Assembly (NCBI GenBank): GCA_033557465.1
Contig: CM066035.1
Coordinates: 923,018,522 to 923,082,521 of the forward strand
Direction of reading: 5' to 3'
DNA length: 64,000 nt
Source of the DNA: Ichthyophis bannanicus
Lineage: Eukaryota; Chordata; Amphibia; Gymnophiona; Ichthyophiidae
This document shows positions 51,566-62,209 of the stretch, one piece after another. Each line of letters begins with the position of its first letter. Position 1 is the first letter of the stretch. The notes beneath the pieces were generated by a model. That model did no database searches. It had not been told where the DNA came from and saw only the letters and a program-made list of their open reading frames with translations. Made by a program: the position numbers and the translations under genes.

Positions 51566-51955
51566 CTTTTTATTTTAACATGGTTTATGTCAAAATTTTA
51601 AGCTAATAAACATAGATATTTTGTGTTTAATTCTATTCCTATGGTGTGCCCATGATGCAGGCGAATTTCTACTGAAACACATCCGGGTCAGGCTCAATAA
51701 AGACTTTTCTTGAATTAGGGGGAAATGTAGTTATTTCTGATGTTTCTTGTGCTTCTGATTTTTGTGGGGCTGTCCCTTTGTTTTCCCACCAAAATAGTCC
51801 AAGTTGGGCCTTAATTGCTAAGCTGTCCCTAATTTCCAGTGCATTGGACAGTGGCCACTTCCCATGGCATTGACCAGAATTGATGCCTTGACAATCTATT
51901 CGCACACCTGGACCCCAAGAGGAGCAGTGGTTGTTCCAGGCAGTGTTCAACTAAT
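51566..51955. other. Unassigned stretch
   Basis: About 390 bases between element I and the ORF1-like piece; no frame or repeat recognised. It may be part of the ORF1 of remnant H. Confidence 0.35.
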
Positions 51956-52107
51956 TATGAGTATGACTCTGGCTCTGAGTGCTATGGGGTTTTTCGAGCA
52001 CGACTCTTGAGCATTTCTCAGAAGAGAGTCTCCAGGATTACCTTCAGATCTCGTGCCGCCTCATGAGAGAGGGAAGTCCTTCCAGAGGAACTGGCTTTCA
52101 TTGATTT
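51956..52107 (+). pseudogene. DIRS ORF1 piece, probably the continuation of remnant H
   Basis: Encodes ELAFIDFVREMAKS-like sequence at about 52090 in the position of FSDFVRDMAKAL of copy A. It is cut at 52108 by the L2-like LINE. The link to remnant H at 44757-45720 is inferred from order and orientation. Confidence 0.5.
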
Positions 52108-52563
52108 TGTAAGGGAGATGGCTAAGTCTAAACCACCAAATCAACACACAAGACCTATACCAATCAAAACAAAAAGAATATAACAACCTCATCAACCAAA
52201 AGAAAAGAGAATACTACACAAACCTGATCCTCAAATCCGCCAACAAACCTAGAGAACTCTTTGAAATAGTGAAAACCCTCACCAATGAGCCTAATCCTGA
52301 AAGATCAGATCAAATAGATCCACAGACCTTCGCAGACTACCTCCAAGAAAAACTCACTACCCCACGTCAACCAATCGAGCACCACCACTAAACCAACACC
52401 ACAAAAGAAAACATGGGACAAATTCAGCATCCCATCAAAGGATCAAATCTCCCACATCACCTCGATCAACACCAGCACCGCCCAAACAGACCCATATCCA
52501 GTGGTCTGGATCAAGGCTGTAAAGGACCTCATCCACAACATGCACAACTCCCTAACCCAAGGC
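52108..52563 (+). mobile_element. L2-like LINE, first segment
   Basis: Encodes YNNLINQKKREYYTNLI and a following linker of L2-type ORF2 between endonuclease and RT, and stops at 52563. The RT continues at 54348 after DIRS copy G, but roughly 90 codons of the RT fingers are missing from both sides. Confidence 0.75.
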
Positions 52564-52618
52564 ATCATTTATTTATTTATTTATTTAACATCTCTTCTAT
52601 ACCACACTATTCATATCA
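52564..52618 (-). repeat. Inverted L2-like 3' end fragment at the DIRS G junction
   Basis: 55 bases reading, on the minus strand, a ccgcactgat...tggtat hairpin and AATAAATAAATAAAT tail. That is the L2-like 3' signature in reverse orientation, placed between the L2 body and the truncated DIRS copy G. Confidence 0.75.
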
Positions 52619-52797
52619 GTGCGGGACAAGGCCTCGGTCATCCTGGTAGCCCCCAGATGGCCAAGACAACCTTGGTTCCCGCTTCTCCTCCAGCTAGCAG
52701 TGGAGACCCCACTCCCTCTGGGGGTGAGGCCTGACCACTTGTCCCAGGAGCAGGGCTCTATCTTACATCTCAACCTCAGGTCTCTCAACCTGATGGC

Positions 52798-53841
52798 ATG
52801 GCTGCTGAAAGGGTAGTGCTGGCTCCTCTCCTCCTACCTAAGAACGTAGAAGTGTTACTGGCCTCAAGGAGGCAATCCACTAGGAAAACTATGCCTTCAA
52901 GTGGCGGAGGTTTGAGGTGTGGTGTAACCAACACAATGAAAACCCTTTCTCTTGCCTTGTACCAGTGGTGTTGCAGTCCTGCTTCACCTCTCTGACTTAG
53001 GCCTCAAGTCTAACTCTGTCAGGGTCCACCTGAGTGCTCTGTCAGCACATCACTCACCAGTGGAAGGACAACCTCTTTCAGTTCACCGCTTGGTGTCCAG
53101 GTTCGTCAGAGGTCTACTACTAAAACCCTCGGGTCATCCTCCGGCGACAGAGTGGGATCTCAATGTGGTCTTGCAACAGCTTACTCACCCACCTTTTGAG
53201 CCGATGTCCGCTTGCCATCTGCGCTTCCTCTCCTGGAAGGTACTCTTCCTGGTGGCACTCACATCTGCCAGGCGAGTGAGTGAGCTACAAGCTCTGGTTT
53301 CAGAAAGACCATATAAATGGTTTTATAGGAACAGGGTGGTCCTACGCACTCACCCCAAGTTTCTCCCGAAAATGGTCTCTCCGTTCCACCTCAACCAAGA
53401 GGTGGTTCTTCCGACATCCTTTCCAAGACCGCATGCTAGCCGGACAGAGGCTGTTCTGCATACCCTTGATTGTAAGAGGGCATTAGCCTTCTACTTAGAG
53501 CGTATGCGGGGGCATCGAAGGGCTCCTCAGCTCTTCGTCTCTTTTGATCCTAGTAAGCTGGGGCTACCTGTCTCCAAGCGCACGTTGTCCACCTGGATGG
53601 CAGACTGCATTGCCTGGGCTTACAGGGCGGCTGACCTCCCTTTGCAGGGTCGAGTCACGGCCCACCCTGTCAGGGCTAAAGCCGCATCAGTGGCTCACTT
53701 CCGCTCTGTTCCGCTGGTAGACATCTGCCGGGCTGCCACCTGGTCTTCAAGCCAGACTTTTGCAGTCCATTACTGCTTGGATGCAGAGTCCCGAGAGACG
53801 TGCTTTCGGCCAGGCGGTACTCTGCAACTTATTTGAGATTT
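52798..53841 (+). pseudogene. DIRS copy G tyrosine recombinase, one or two frameshifts near the start
   Basis: The first part (AAERVVLAPLLLPKNVEVLLASRRQSTRK) is in frame 52798-52995. From 52952 on, a 294-codon open frame covers the rest. All catalytic positions are kept: SARRVSEL (box I Arg), HPVR (HxxR) and the HYCL tyrosine. The only damage visible is the frame change around 52890-52960. Among the recombinases here it is the second best preserved after copy A. Confidence 0.9.
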
Positions 53842-53985
53842 AGGCAACTCCTACCCTTCGGCCCTCTGGTGTCAGGCTACCGGGGGTGTTGTGTCTCCGC
53901 TGGATTCCTATCACAGCTGCTGTGGCTCTTCTAGAGGGAGCCTATTTTTCAGTTATGGGTTCTCGGTAGCCTATAGCTAGTGAGT

Positions 53986-54083
53986 CCTATATATGAGGAC
54001 TGACTTCCTGCTTGTTCCTGGAGAAAGCATAGTTACTCACCTGTAACAGGTGTTCACCAGGGACAGCAGGAATCGGTCCCCAC
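53986..54083. repeat. DIRS copy G internal complementary region
   Basis: Left-end complement, extension complement (agcatagttactcacctgtaacaggtg) and right-end complement with the GGGACAGC variant of its own right end. Confidence 0.9.
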
Positions 54084-54161
54084 AACCCTCCCTCCTCCGC
54101 TGGAGTTGCAGTCCTACTATTGTTTTTGTTCTTTTTTGCCATCTTTTTAGCTATGTCATTT

Positions 54162-54347
54162 GACTGAGCAAGATTGCACCCTTGGGCGTGAAGGGGACTG
54201 TGCATGCGCGATGCAATCCCTAAGGCTTTCTTTGAAAGCTGAGGAATTGCTCTGCATGAGGACTCCGTCGGTGCCGACGTCACCCATATGTGATGACTGA
54301 TTCCTGCTGTCCCTGGAGAACACCTGTTACAGGTGAGTAACTATGCT
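54162..54347. repeat. DIRS copy G right inverted terminal repeat plus 27-nt extension
   Basis: Right repeat 54162-54320 and extension 54321-54347, the latter with the full 15-base palindrome and CAG|GTGAGT. Confidence 0.9.
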
Positions 54348-55483
54348 AAATCATCGACAACGTTAAGAGAGGTGGTATCATGATCTTCATAGACATCTCA
54401 TCAGCTTTCAACACCGTGGGCCACAACACACTTCACTCCAGACTACAGCACATTGGCCTATACGGCACCACCATGAAGTGGTTCACCTTATACCTCACAA
54501 GCAGACAGCTTCAAGTCAAAAGTGGCGCAGTCACCTCCCAACCAATAAGAATCAACCAGGGTGTACCACAAGGATCCTCCCTATCTGCGCTTTTATTTAA
54601 ACTCTATATTCAAGCGATCTGCAACATAATCAAGAACCACAATATACAATACACTATCTACGCAGATGACATGATATACACCCCAATCAATCTTGACAGC
54701 CCAGACTACACCAAAATATCAGACTGCCTCCAACAAATGACACTCTAGATGCTAGAAAACAACCTGACCATAAACTGCAACAAGACAGAAGCACTATTCA
54801 TCACCCGAAATGCAGTCTTCACCCCACCTCCCAACATCAAACTGAATAACATCACCATACCAATAAAGACCGAAGTAAAGTACCTCAGAGTGACACTCGA
54901 CAAAGACCTGAACCTACAGTCGCACATCAGCAGAACCACCAAAAATGCGTACCTCAAAATGAGAACCATCCGATGCCTCAAGCCAATTCTCTCAGAGGAT
55001 CACTTCTGCACCGTTTGTCAAGCTCTAATCACACCGATTTTAGACTTCAGCAACCCCATCTACCTTGGACTCTCAAAACAAACACTCCAGCCCCTGCAGA
55101 TGGCTCAAAACACTGCCACCCGAATAATAACAGGATCATCAAGACACGATCACATCACCCCCATTCTTAACCAACTCCACTGGCTCCCGATCAGCTCCCA
55201 CATCAGATATAAGGCAATACTAAACATCTTTAAAATCAAACACAACCTCTCAGCAAACAGCCTGCTACCCCTCATCAAATCCGACACAAGCACCAGACCA
55301 AGGAGGAGAGGCACCTCAGGCTCCATTATCACCCCTGTAGCATTTACCAAAGCAAGGCAAGACACGACAAGAGGAGCACTATCCCTGGCTGTTCCAGCTC
55401 TCTGGATCTACCTCCCAGATGACCTACAATCAACTATAGACATCGAGGACTTCAGGAAGCAGCTCAAAGCCACACTTTATTGA
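54348..55483 (+). pseudogene. L2-like reverse transcriptase, one in-frame stop
   Basis: One frame from IIDNVKRGGIMIFIDISSAFNTV (catalytic Asp) through NQGVPQGSSLSALLFKLY, then YADD near 54660-54670, to the C-terminus (VPALWIYLPDDLQ). A single TAG at 54746-54748 separates the two halves without a frame change. The N-terminal endonuclease and RT fingers are missing. Well preserved, so fairly recent. Confidence 0.88.
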
Positions 55484-55830
55484 ACACTATAGTGACATCA
55501 CAAAAAGAGCCTGTACTTTAGCCCATGCCTACCTAACATTCCCCCCTTCCGCGCCCCCCCCTACCATTCAATGTATATAACTACTTGTACATAGCTCATC
55601 CTTTATATACAGTAGCTATATATAACTACTTGTACATAGCTCATCTTGTATATACCTCACAAGAAATTATTACCTTCACTCCCACAACTACTCCCCTGTG
55701 TGAACACTGCATGCCTATCCCTACTGACACTGTTCTTTGATTGTTTGAAGTGTAAACCGCTTTGATTTCAGGACAAAGCGGTATATAAATCCTTTTACTG
55801 TAAATAAATAAAATAAAAATAAATATAAGG
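54348..55830 (+). mobile_element. L2-like LINE, second segment with 3' end
   Basis: RT (54348-55483), 3' UTR, terminal hairpin (taaaccgctttgatttcaggacaaagcggtatataaa, near 55753-55790) and an AAATAAATAAAATAAAAATAAAT tail. Confidence 0.88.
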
Positions 55831-55880
55831 TAGATACTGAGGAGAGGAGCCCAGGACAGAAACAGTAGACTTCTTCCTAT

Positions 55881-56041
55881 TTCTCCAGGACCAAGCAGGA
55901 AGTCAGTCCTCACATATGGGTGATGTCGGCGCCGACGGAGCCCTCGTGCGGAGCATTTCCCCAGCTTTCAAGGAAAGCCTTTGGGAATGCAGCGCGCATG
56001 CGCGGTCCCCTTCCCGCCCAAGGGTGCCATCTTACTCAGTC
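55881..56041. repeat. DIRS copy D left inverted terminal repeat
   Basis: 161 bases homologous to 33423-33584 of copy B, including the left-specific GGACCAAGCAGGAAGTCAG start. Confidence 0.92.
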
Positions 56042-56282
56042 TTTTTCCACGGCGCCCAACGGACATGAGTTTGTCACCCGGGAAAAGTAGATTTTTCGGC
56101 TATTTTGGCTTTTTCTGATCCGGTTTGATGCTGGTTCCCCTTCCTGCCTGGGCTCGGTGCAGCGGTATCGAGTCCAGAATTTTGATTTTTGGTTTTTGTC
56201 CTTCGTGACTAGCATTTGCGTCTTTTTTGTGTTTTCACTGGCAGCCTGGTCTTTTGACCTTGCAGGGGCCCTTTTTCCCCCG

Positions 56283-58044
56283 ATGGCTGCCAGCGGGTTC
56301 AAAAAGTGTGATCAGTGCAAGAAACATATGTGTCTCACTGGCACACATGACTGCTGCCTCCTCTGCCTCAGGCCCGACCATGACCTGCTGGTCTGTGGCC
56401 CATGCGGCAAAATGTCGTCGGAGCCACTTCAGAGCCATCAGCATCAACGTGAGAGAATTTTCTCAGAGTCCGCGTCTGGCCGGGCCTGGACTTCGTCAGA
56501 GGCCTCAACATCTCGGGAGTCTGACCCCGAGCGCCGTCGGGGTTCCTCAGAGGGAGTCTCCCGCCCGGGAGCACAAAAGGAAGAAGCAGCTCGCGAGGGC
56601 AGCATCGGTGGAGGCTCCTTGTTCCGTGAGGGCCAGGTCGCGTAGCCCTGACCGCCACCCCGGGGTCTCGGAGTCGGAGAGGCTGTCCAAGTTGTCTCGC
56701 ATGGAGCCGGAGTCCCCGAGTCACGTAAGTGCTGTTGTCCTCATGGACTCTCCTCCGGGAGAACCAACATCGGGCCCAACGCCGTTGGGGCCCGAGTCGG
56801 GGGCTGCTGAGTCTCCTGAGCTTGGACTCAGGCTGACGGCCTTGGAGAGCAGCTTGGCTGCCTTCATGGAACAGCAGTGGGTGCTGATCGCCAGTCTGAC
56901 TGGTGCATCTGCCCCGACCACCGGGACCTCAACGTCTAAGTCGACCCCGGAGACCGAGCCGATCCTCGAGTCAATGAAGTCTCGAGTCAATCCTCGGTCA
57001 AGGTCCCCCTCGACCTCCCGAGTGGGGCCGAGGTCGACGACGCAGATACCCTCGGCGTCGGGGCGGGTGGCACCGAGGGCCACACGGCCGGAGCCACTCG
57101 ATTCCTCCTCGGAGGAGTTGGCGTGGGAGACAGAGGACGAGGAGTCCCTGGACACCTTCCGGACCCGGTGCGTCCCTTTGGACACACCGGAGTCCGAGTC
57201 TTGGAGAAGGTCCCCCCCCCCCCCCAGAGGATACCCGGTTCTCGGACTTTGTGAGGGACATGGCCAAAGCTTTGGCTTTCCCCGCGGACGCCGAGGAGAA
57301 GCCTCGAGCCGAGGAGCTCGATGCCCTCCAGTATGACTTTTCTCCAAAGGAAGCCTTTACTGTACTGGTTCCTCCGATGCTGGAACGGCTGCTCTTCCGT
57401 ATGTGGGAGGCACCGACCTCGGCATCGGTTCTTAGCAAATGGGTCAATTCCATTTATCGAGTCCATAAGAGCCCTGAGTTCCAAAAGGCGCAGCTACCGC
57501 ACAACTCCATGGTTGTGGAATCGGCCATGCACTGCCTGAAGAGTCAGAAGATGCACTCCTCGGTGCCCCCTGGCCGGGAGGCCCCGGAACCTGGATGCCC
57601 TCGGTAGAAAGTGCTTCCAGGGCTCTATTCTATCTTGCCATGTCCAGACCTACCCAGCTGTACATGGGCAAGTACCTACGAGACCTGGCAAAGGAGATTG
57701 CTGGGTTCTCAGCTGGCCTCTCCGAGGAACCTTTGCAGAGGTTCAAGGCTTTGTCAACAGGGATCCGAAAACCTTTTCGGTGAGCCCATGAATGAAAAGG
57801 CTGCAGAAATTGAGACTCTCACCAGGACAAGGCTGTCCAGGAAGACGACTTCCCCTTCTCAAAAAAAGAAGGGCTCGGGAAAGAAGCCCTTTTTCCCGAG
57901 GAAGGGTCCCGCCTACAAATCCTACCCTCAATATCGGGCCTCTCCAGCTCCCCAGCAGGCCAAGGGGCAGGGGCACGGGCCCCATATGCAGAAGACCCCG
58001 AAGCCGCCAGCTCCGGCTCCTGCACAGCAGGGAGTGGGGTTTTG
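56283..58044 (+). pseudogene. DIRS copy D ORF1, gag-like, frameshifted
   Basis: The ATG at 56283 opens the finger (KKCDQCKKHM...CLLCLRPDHDLLVCGPC). The frame is kept to about 56560, then shifts to the frame ending at 57336, which covers the Ser/Pro-rich part. A second shift occurs at a C homopolymer at 57214-57226, where copy A has a shorter run. The conserved second half (VRDMAKALAFPADAEE, MVVESAMHCLKSQKMHSS) follows at 57251-57607. More shifts precede the basic tail at 57790-58044. Non-functional as it stands. Confidence 0.87.
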
Positions 58045-58863
58045 ACTCCTACAGCATAGCCTCTTCTTCGCCGGTGGCTCCACTCAGCACAGGGAGTCGG
58101 CTGACCCTGTACGCCTACAGGTGGCCAGCCATCACAGGGGATACCTGGGTATTGAGCATAGTCCAGCAGAGCTACATGCTCCATTTCCACCAGCTACCCC
58201 CCTTCTATTTTCCAGGGGAGTCTCCCAGACTCCCTCTACACAGGAACCTCCTCCTTCAGGAGTTGGCAAGTCTTCTGAAGGAACAGACGGTGGAACCGGT
58301 GCCTCACCACCTGGAAGGGCAAGGCTTCTACTCCAGGTACTTCCTGGTACCAAAACGACAGGGGGCCTCTGGCCTATCCTAGACTTGTGAAACCTAAACA
58401 AGTTTCTGGAGAGGGAAAAGTTCAAGATGCTTACCCTTGGGATACTGCTGCCTTACCTCCAGCAGGGAGACTGGCTATGCTACTTAGACCTAAAGGATGC
58501 TTATACTCACATCCTCATTCATCCAGACCACAGACAATATCTCAGATTTGTGGTGGGAGGAAACCATTTTCAGTACAGGGTACTCCCCTTTGGCCTAACC
58601 TCTGCCCCCAGGGTTTTCACCAAATGCCTGGCGGTGGTGGCGGCTTATCTCAGGAATCAGGGAATTTTTGTCTTCCCATAACTGGATGACTGGCTCATTA
58701 GGGGCCAGTCTCTCCAGGAGGCCCAACAAGCCACTCTTCGTACTGTCTCCCTTCTTCAGCACCTGGGTTTTGTCATAAACTACGCAAAGTCCACTTTGCT
58801 CCCCTCTCAGAACCTAGAGTTTATAGGGGCAAGACTAGACACCCTTCAGACAAGAGCCTACTT
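58045..58863 (+). pseudogene. DIRS copy D reverse transcriptase, first half, broken
   Basis: Fingers in frame 57792-58382 (GQGFYSRYFLVPKRQG), then a one-base shift and a TGA where copy A has CGC near 58388 (LDL followed by stop). The palm in frame 58427-58681 has LDLKDAYTHILIHPDHRQYLRF. It ends at TAA 58679-58681, exactly at the tyrosine of YLDD; LDDW follows directly. The RT continues after the CR1 insert at 63846. Confidence 0.9.
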
Positions 58864-59028
58864 AAGAACATAAGACATGCCATACTGGGTCAGACCGAGG
58901 TCCATCAAGCCCAGTATCCTGTTTCCAACAGTGGCCAATCTAGGTTATACGTACCTAGCAATATCCCCAAAAGACACAGGTTCCACAATGCTTGTACTGG
59001 GTCAAGCATTGATATCCTGGGTCCCTTT

Positions 59029-61851
59029 TTAATAGTGGTTTATGGACCTTTCCTCTAGGAACTTGTCCAAACCTTTTTTAAACCCTGCTATACTAACAGC
59101 CCTTACTACATCCTCCGGTAACAGATTCCAGAGTTTGATTACACGTTGAGTGAAAAAATATTTTCTCTTATTTGTCTTAAATAGTTTACCCTGTAGCTTC
59201 ATTACATGTCCCCTAGTCTTTCTATACTCTGATAGCGTAAACAATTGATCCACGTTTATCCGTTCCACTCCATTCATTAATTTATAGACCTCTATCATAT
59301 CTCCCCTCAGCCGTCTCTTCTCCAGGCTAAAGAGCCCTAACCTTCTTAGCCTCTCTTCATAGGAGTAGCCTTCCATCCCCTTCACCAATTTGGTGGCTCT
59401 TCTCTGTACTTTTTCTAATAACGCTATGTCCTTTTTAAGATACGGTGACCAGAATTGCACACAATGTTCAAGGTGCGGTCGTACCATGGAGTGATACAGA
59501 GGCATTATAATATCCTTTGTTTTGTTCTCCATCTCTTTCCTTATGATACCTAGCATTCTATTTGCTTTCTTGGCCGCCGCTGCCCACTGGGCGGAGGGTT
59601 TTAACATGTTATCCACAATGACTCCTAAATCTTTTTCCTGGGTGGTGGTTTCTAATGTGGAGCCTTGCATCGTGTAACTATAGTGTGGGTTGTTCTTTCC
59701 TAGGTGCATAACTTTGCACTTGTCCACATTAAATTTCATCTGCCATTTGGATGCCCAGTCTTCCAATTTATCCAGATCCTCCTGCAGTTTTCTGCAATCC
59801 TCTTGGGTTTTAACAACTTTAAACAGTTTTGTGTCATCTGCAAATTTGATAACCTCACTAGTTATTCCCTTTTCCAGGTCATTTATGAATATGTCAAAAA
59901 GCAGCGGACCCAGCACAGATCCCTGGGGTACTCCACTATTCACCTTTTTCCATTGGGAATATTGGCCATTTAGCCCTACCCTCTGCTTTCTATCTTTTAA
60001 CCAGTTCCCGATCCACAATAGTACACTGCCTCCTATCCCATGACTTTTTAGCTTCGCCAAAAGTCTCTGATGGTGGACTTTGTCAAAAGCTTTCTGAAAG
60101 TCCAGATACACTATATCAACCGACTCACCTTTGTCTACCTGTTTATGCACACCTTCAAAAAAACATATCAGATTAGTAAGACAAGATCTTCCTTGTCTAA
60201 AGCCATGTTGGCTGTCTCCCATTAGGCCATGGCTATCTACATGCTGTGTAATTTTGTTCTTTATGATGGTTTCTACCATTTTCCCTGGTACTGACGTCAG
60301 GCTCTCACCGGTCTGTAATTTCCTGGGTCACCCCTGGAACCCTTTTTAAAAATTGGTGTTACGTTGGCGACCCTCCAATCTTCAGGTATTACATTTGATT
60401 TTAATGAAAGTTCACAGATTACCAATAGCAGGTCTGCAATCTCATATTTCAGTTCTTTCAACACTCTGGGATGTATACCATCTGGTCCAGGTGATTTGCT
60501 ACTATTCAGTTTATCAAATAGTTGTAATATATCTTCCCGGTGTAGAGATATTTCTCTCAATTCCTCTGCAGTATCACCTTTAAATACCACTTCAGTCTTG
60601 GGTAACATCCCTACATCTTCCTTAGTAAAGACCGAAGCAAAGAATTCATTCAGTCTCTCTGCTATAGCCTTGTTTCCTCTTACTGCCCCTTTTACCCCTC
60701 TATCATCTAATGGTCCAATTGACTCTCTCACAGGCCTTTTGCTACGAATGTACTTGAAAAAGTCTTTATTTCGTGTTTTTGCTTCCGTAGCAAGTTTCTT
60801 CTCAAATTCCCGCTTTGCCTGCCTTATCAATGCTTTGCATTTAACTTGCCAGTGTTTGTGCTGTTTCCAGTTTTCATCATTTGGTTCTTTTTTCCATTTC
60901 CTGAAGGTTGCTTTTTTGGCAGCAACAGCCTCTCTGACCTCACCTTTAAACCATGCTGGCAGTTTTTTGGACTTTCTTCCACTTTTCTTAATGCATGGAA
61001 TACAGCTGGTCTGGGCTTCGAGGATAGTATTTTTAAATAACACCCAAGCTTGCTGTAAGTCTTTAACCTTTGGAACCGCTCCTTTTAGTTTTTTCCTAAC
61101 TATATTCCTCATTCTATCATAGTCTCCCTTTTGAAAGTTAAAAGGTAGTACTGTGGATGCCTTTACTATCTGTCCTCCACTAATTAAATCAAACATGATC
61201 ATACTATGATCACTATTGCCAACTGGTCCCAACACCCTTATTACTTGCACCAGATCTGGCGTTCCTCTAAGGACTAGGTCCAGTATGGCTTCCCCTCTGG
61301 TCGGTTCATGAACCAGCTGCTCCAAGAAGCAGTCATTTATTCCATCTAGAAACTTTATCTCTTTAGCTTGTCCTGCTGTGACACTGACCCAGTCGATACC
61401 GGGGTAAATGAAATCACCCATTATTACTACTCTGTTGTGACTTTTGTTAGCTTCCTTGATTTCTTTGAGCATTTCATCATCCATTTGTTCATTCTGGCCA
61501 GGCGGTCGATAGTATACTCCCACTGCCATCACCTTCCCCTTCATAAATGGAATTTCAATCCATAGAGATTCTACAGCAAATTTTGTTCCCTGCAAAACTA
61601 ATCCTTTCTGACTCAATGCCCTCTCTAACATAGAGCGCAACCCCTCCACCAATTTGATCAGCTCTATCATTACGATATAGTTTGTATCCAGGTATCACAG
61701 TGTCCCACTGGTTATCCTCCTTCCACCATGTCTCTGAGAGTGCAATCATATCTAACCTCTCATTTAGTGCTATATATTCTAACTCTCCCATCTTATTGTT
61801 TAGACTTCTAGCATTGGCATACAAGCATTTTAGAGACTGTATTTTATTCAT
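59029..61851 (-). pseudogene. CR1 ORF2, endonuclease and reverse transcriptase, two small frameshifts
   Basis: Read from 61851: LYANARSLNNKMGELEYIAL and LSETWW (endonuclease start), a frame change near 61630, then GDFIYPGIDW (the older copy at 42079-42375 has Asn in place of Ile) and NSDHSMI, the RT entry [14 protein letters not shown], a 2-base insertion near 60304, then [49 protein letters not shown] (catalytic) and a thumb to 59029. Length is about 940 codons, near that of a full CR1 ORF2. It would nick DNA and prime reverse transcription. Repairably close to intact but currently split into three frames. Confidence 0.92.
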
Positions 61852-61924
61852 ATTAATCTGGCTATTGGTAGGCAGGGGTAATTTGGAATCTTTATGTCTG
61901 CTCCTTACTCAAGGGCATTTGGGC

Positions 61925-62105
61925 TTACTATTATTATTATTTATTTATTACAGTTTCTTATATACCGCGCTATTTAGAATCAGCGCGGTTTACATCATAA
62001 CAAAACGACCATAACGACAAACTGTCAGGTTTTACATTGAACAGGAGTACAAACTTGGATAACTGGGTTAACTATATACATAAACTATCTACACTGCAGT
62101 GTGAG
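61925..62105 (-). mobile_element. L2-like 3' tail nested between CR1 ORF1 and ORF2
   Basis: About 180 bases with the terminal hairpin (on the minus strand taaaccgcgctgattctaaatagcgcggtatata) and AATAAATAAATAATAATAAT tail. The flanks gggctta and gggcta suggest a short imperfect target duplication. Shares its internal sequence with the insert at 62583-62795. Confidence 0.8.
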
Positions 62106-62209
62106 GGCTATACTCCCTTTTGGAACCTCACTGCTTTTGGTAGTATCCTTCAAGGATACCTTCGTCCGAACCATGCACTCCTGGGTGACTGTCGGCTTTC
62201 CCCTATTTT

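Larger units (their letters stand above)
52619..54347 (+). mobile_element. DIRS-type retrotransposon copy G (3' third only)
   Basis: Begins in the last part of the methyltransferase-like domain (RDKASVILVAPRWPRQPWFPLLLQ), then the recombinase, ICR (53986-54083), right repeat (54162-54320) and 27-nt extension (54321-54347). The 5' two thirds are missing. It lies inside an L2-like LINE that resumes at 54348. Confidence 0.9.
55881..58863 (+). mobile_element. DIRS-type retrotransposon copy D, 5' part (continues at 63840)
   Basis: Left repeat 55881-56041, leader, ORF1 and the first half of RT, then interrupted by a CR1. The RT continues at 63846 to the window end with GHMASMVHVTPNARLHMRPAQ-like coding, matching copy A 4690-4755. 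Moderately diverged from A and B. The right end lies outside the window. Confidence 0.93.
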
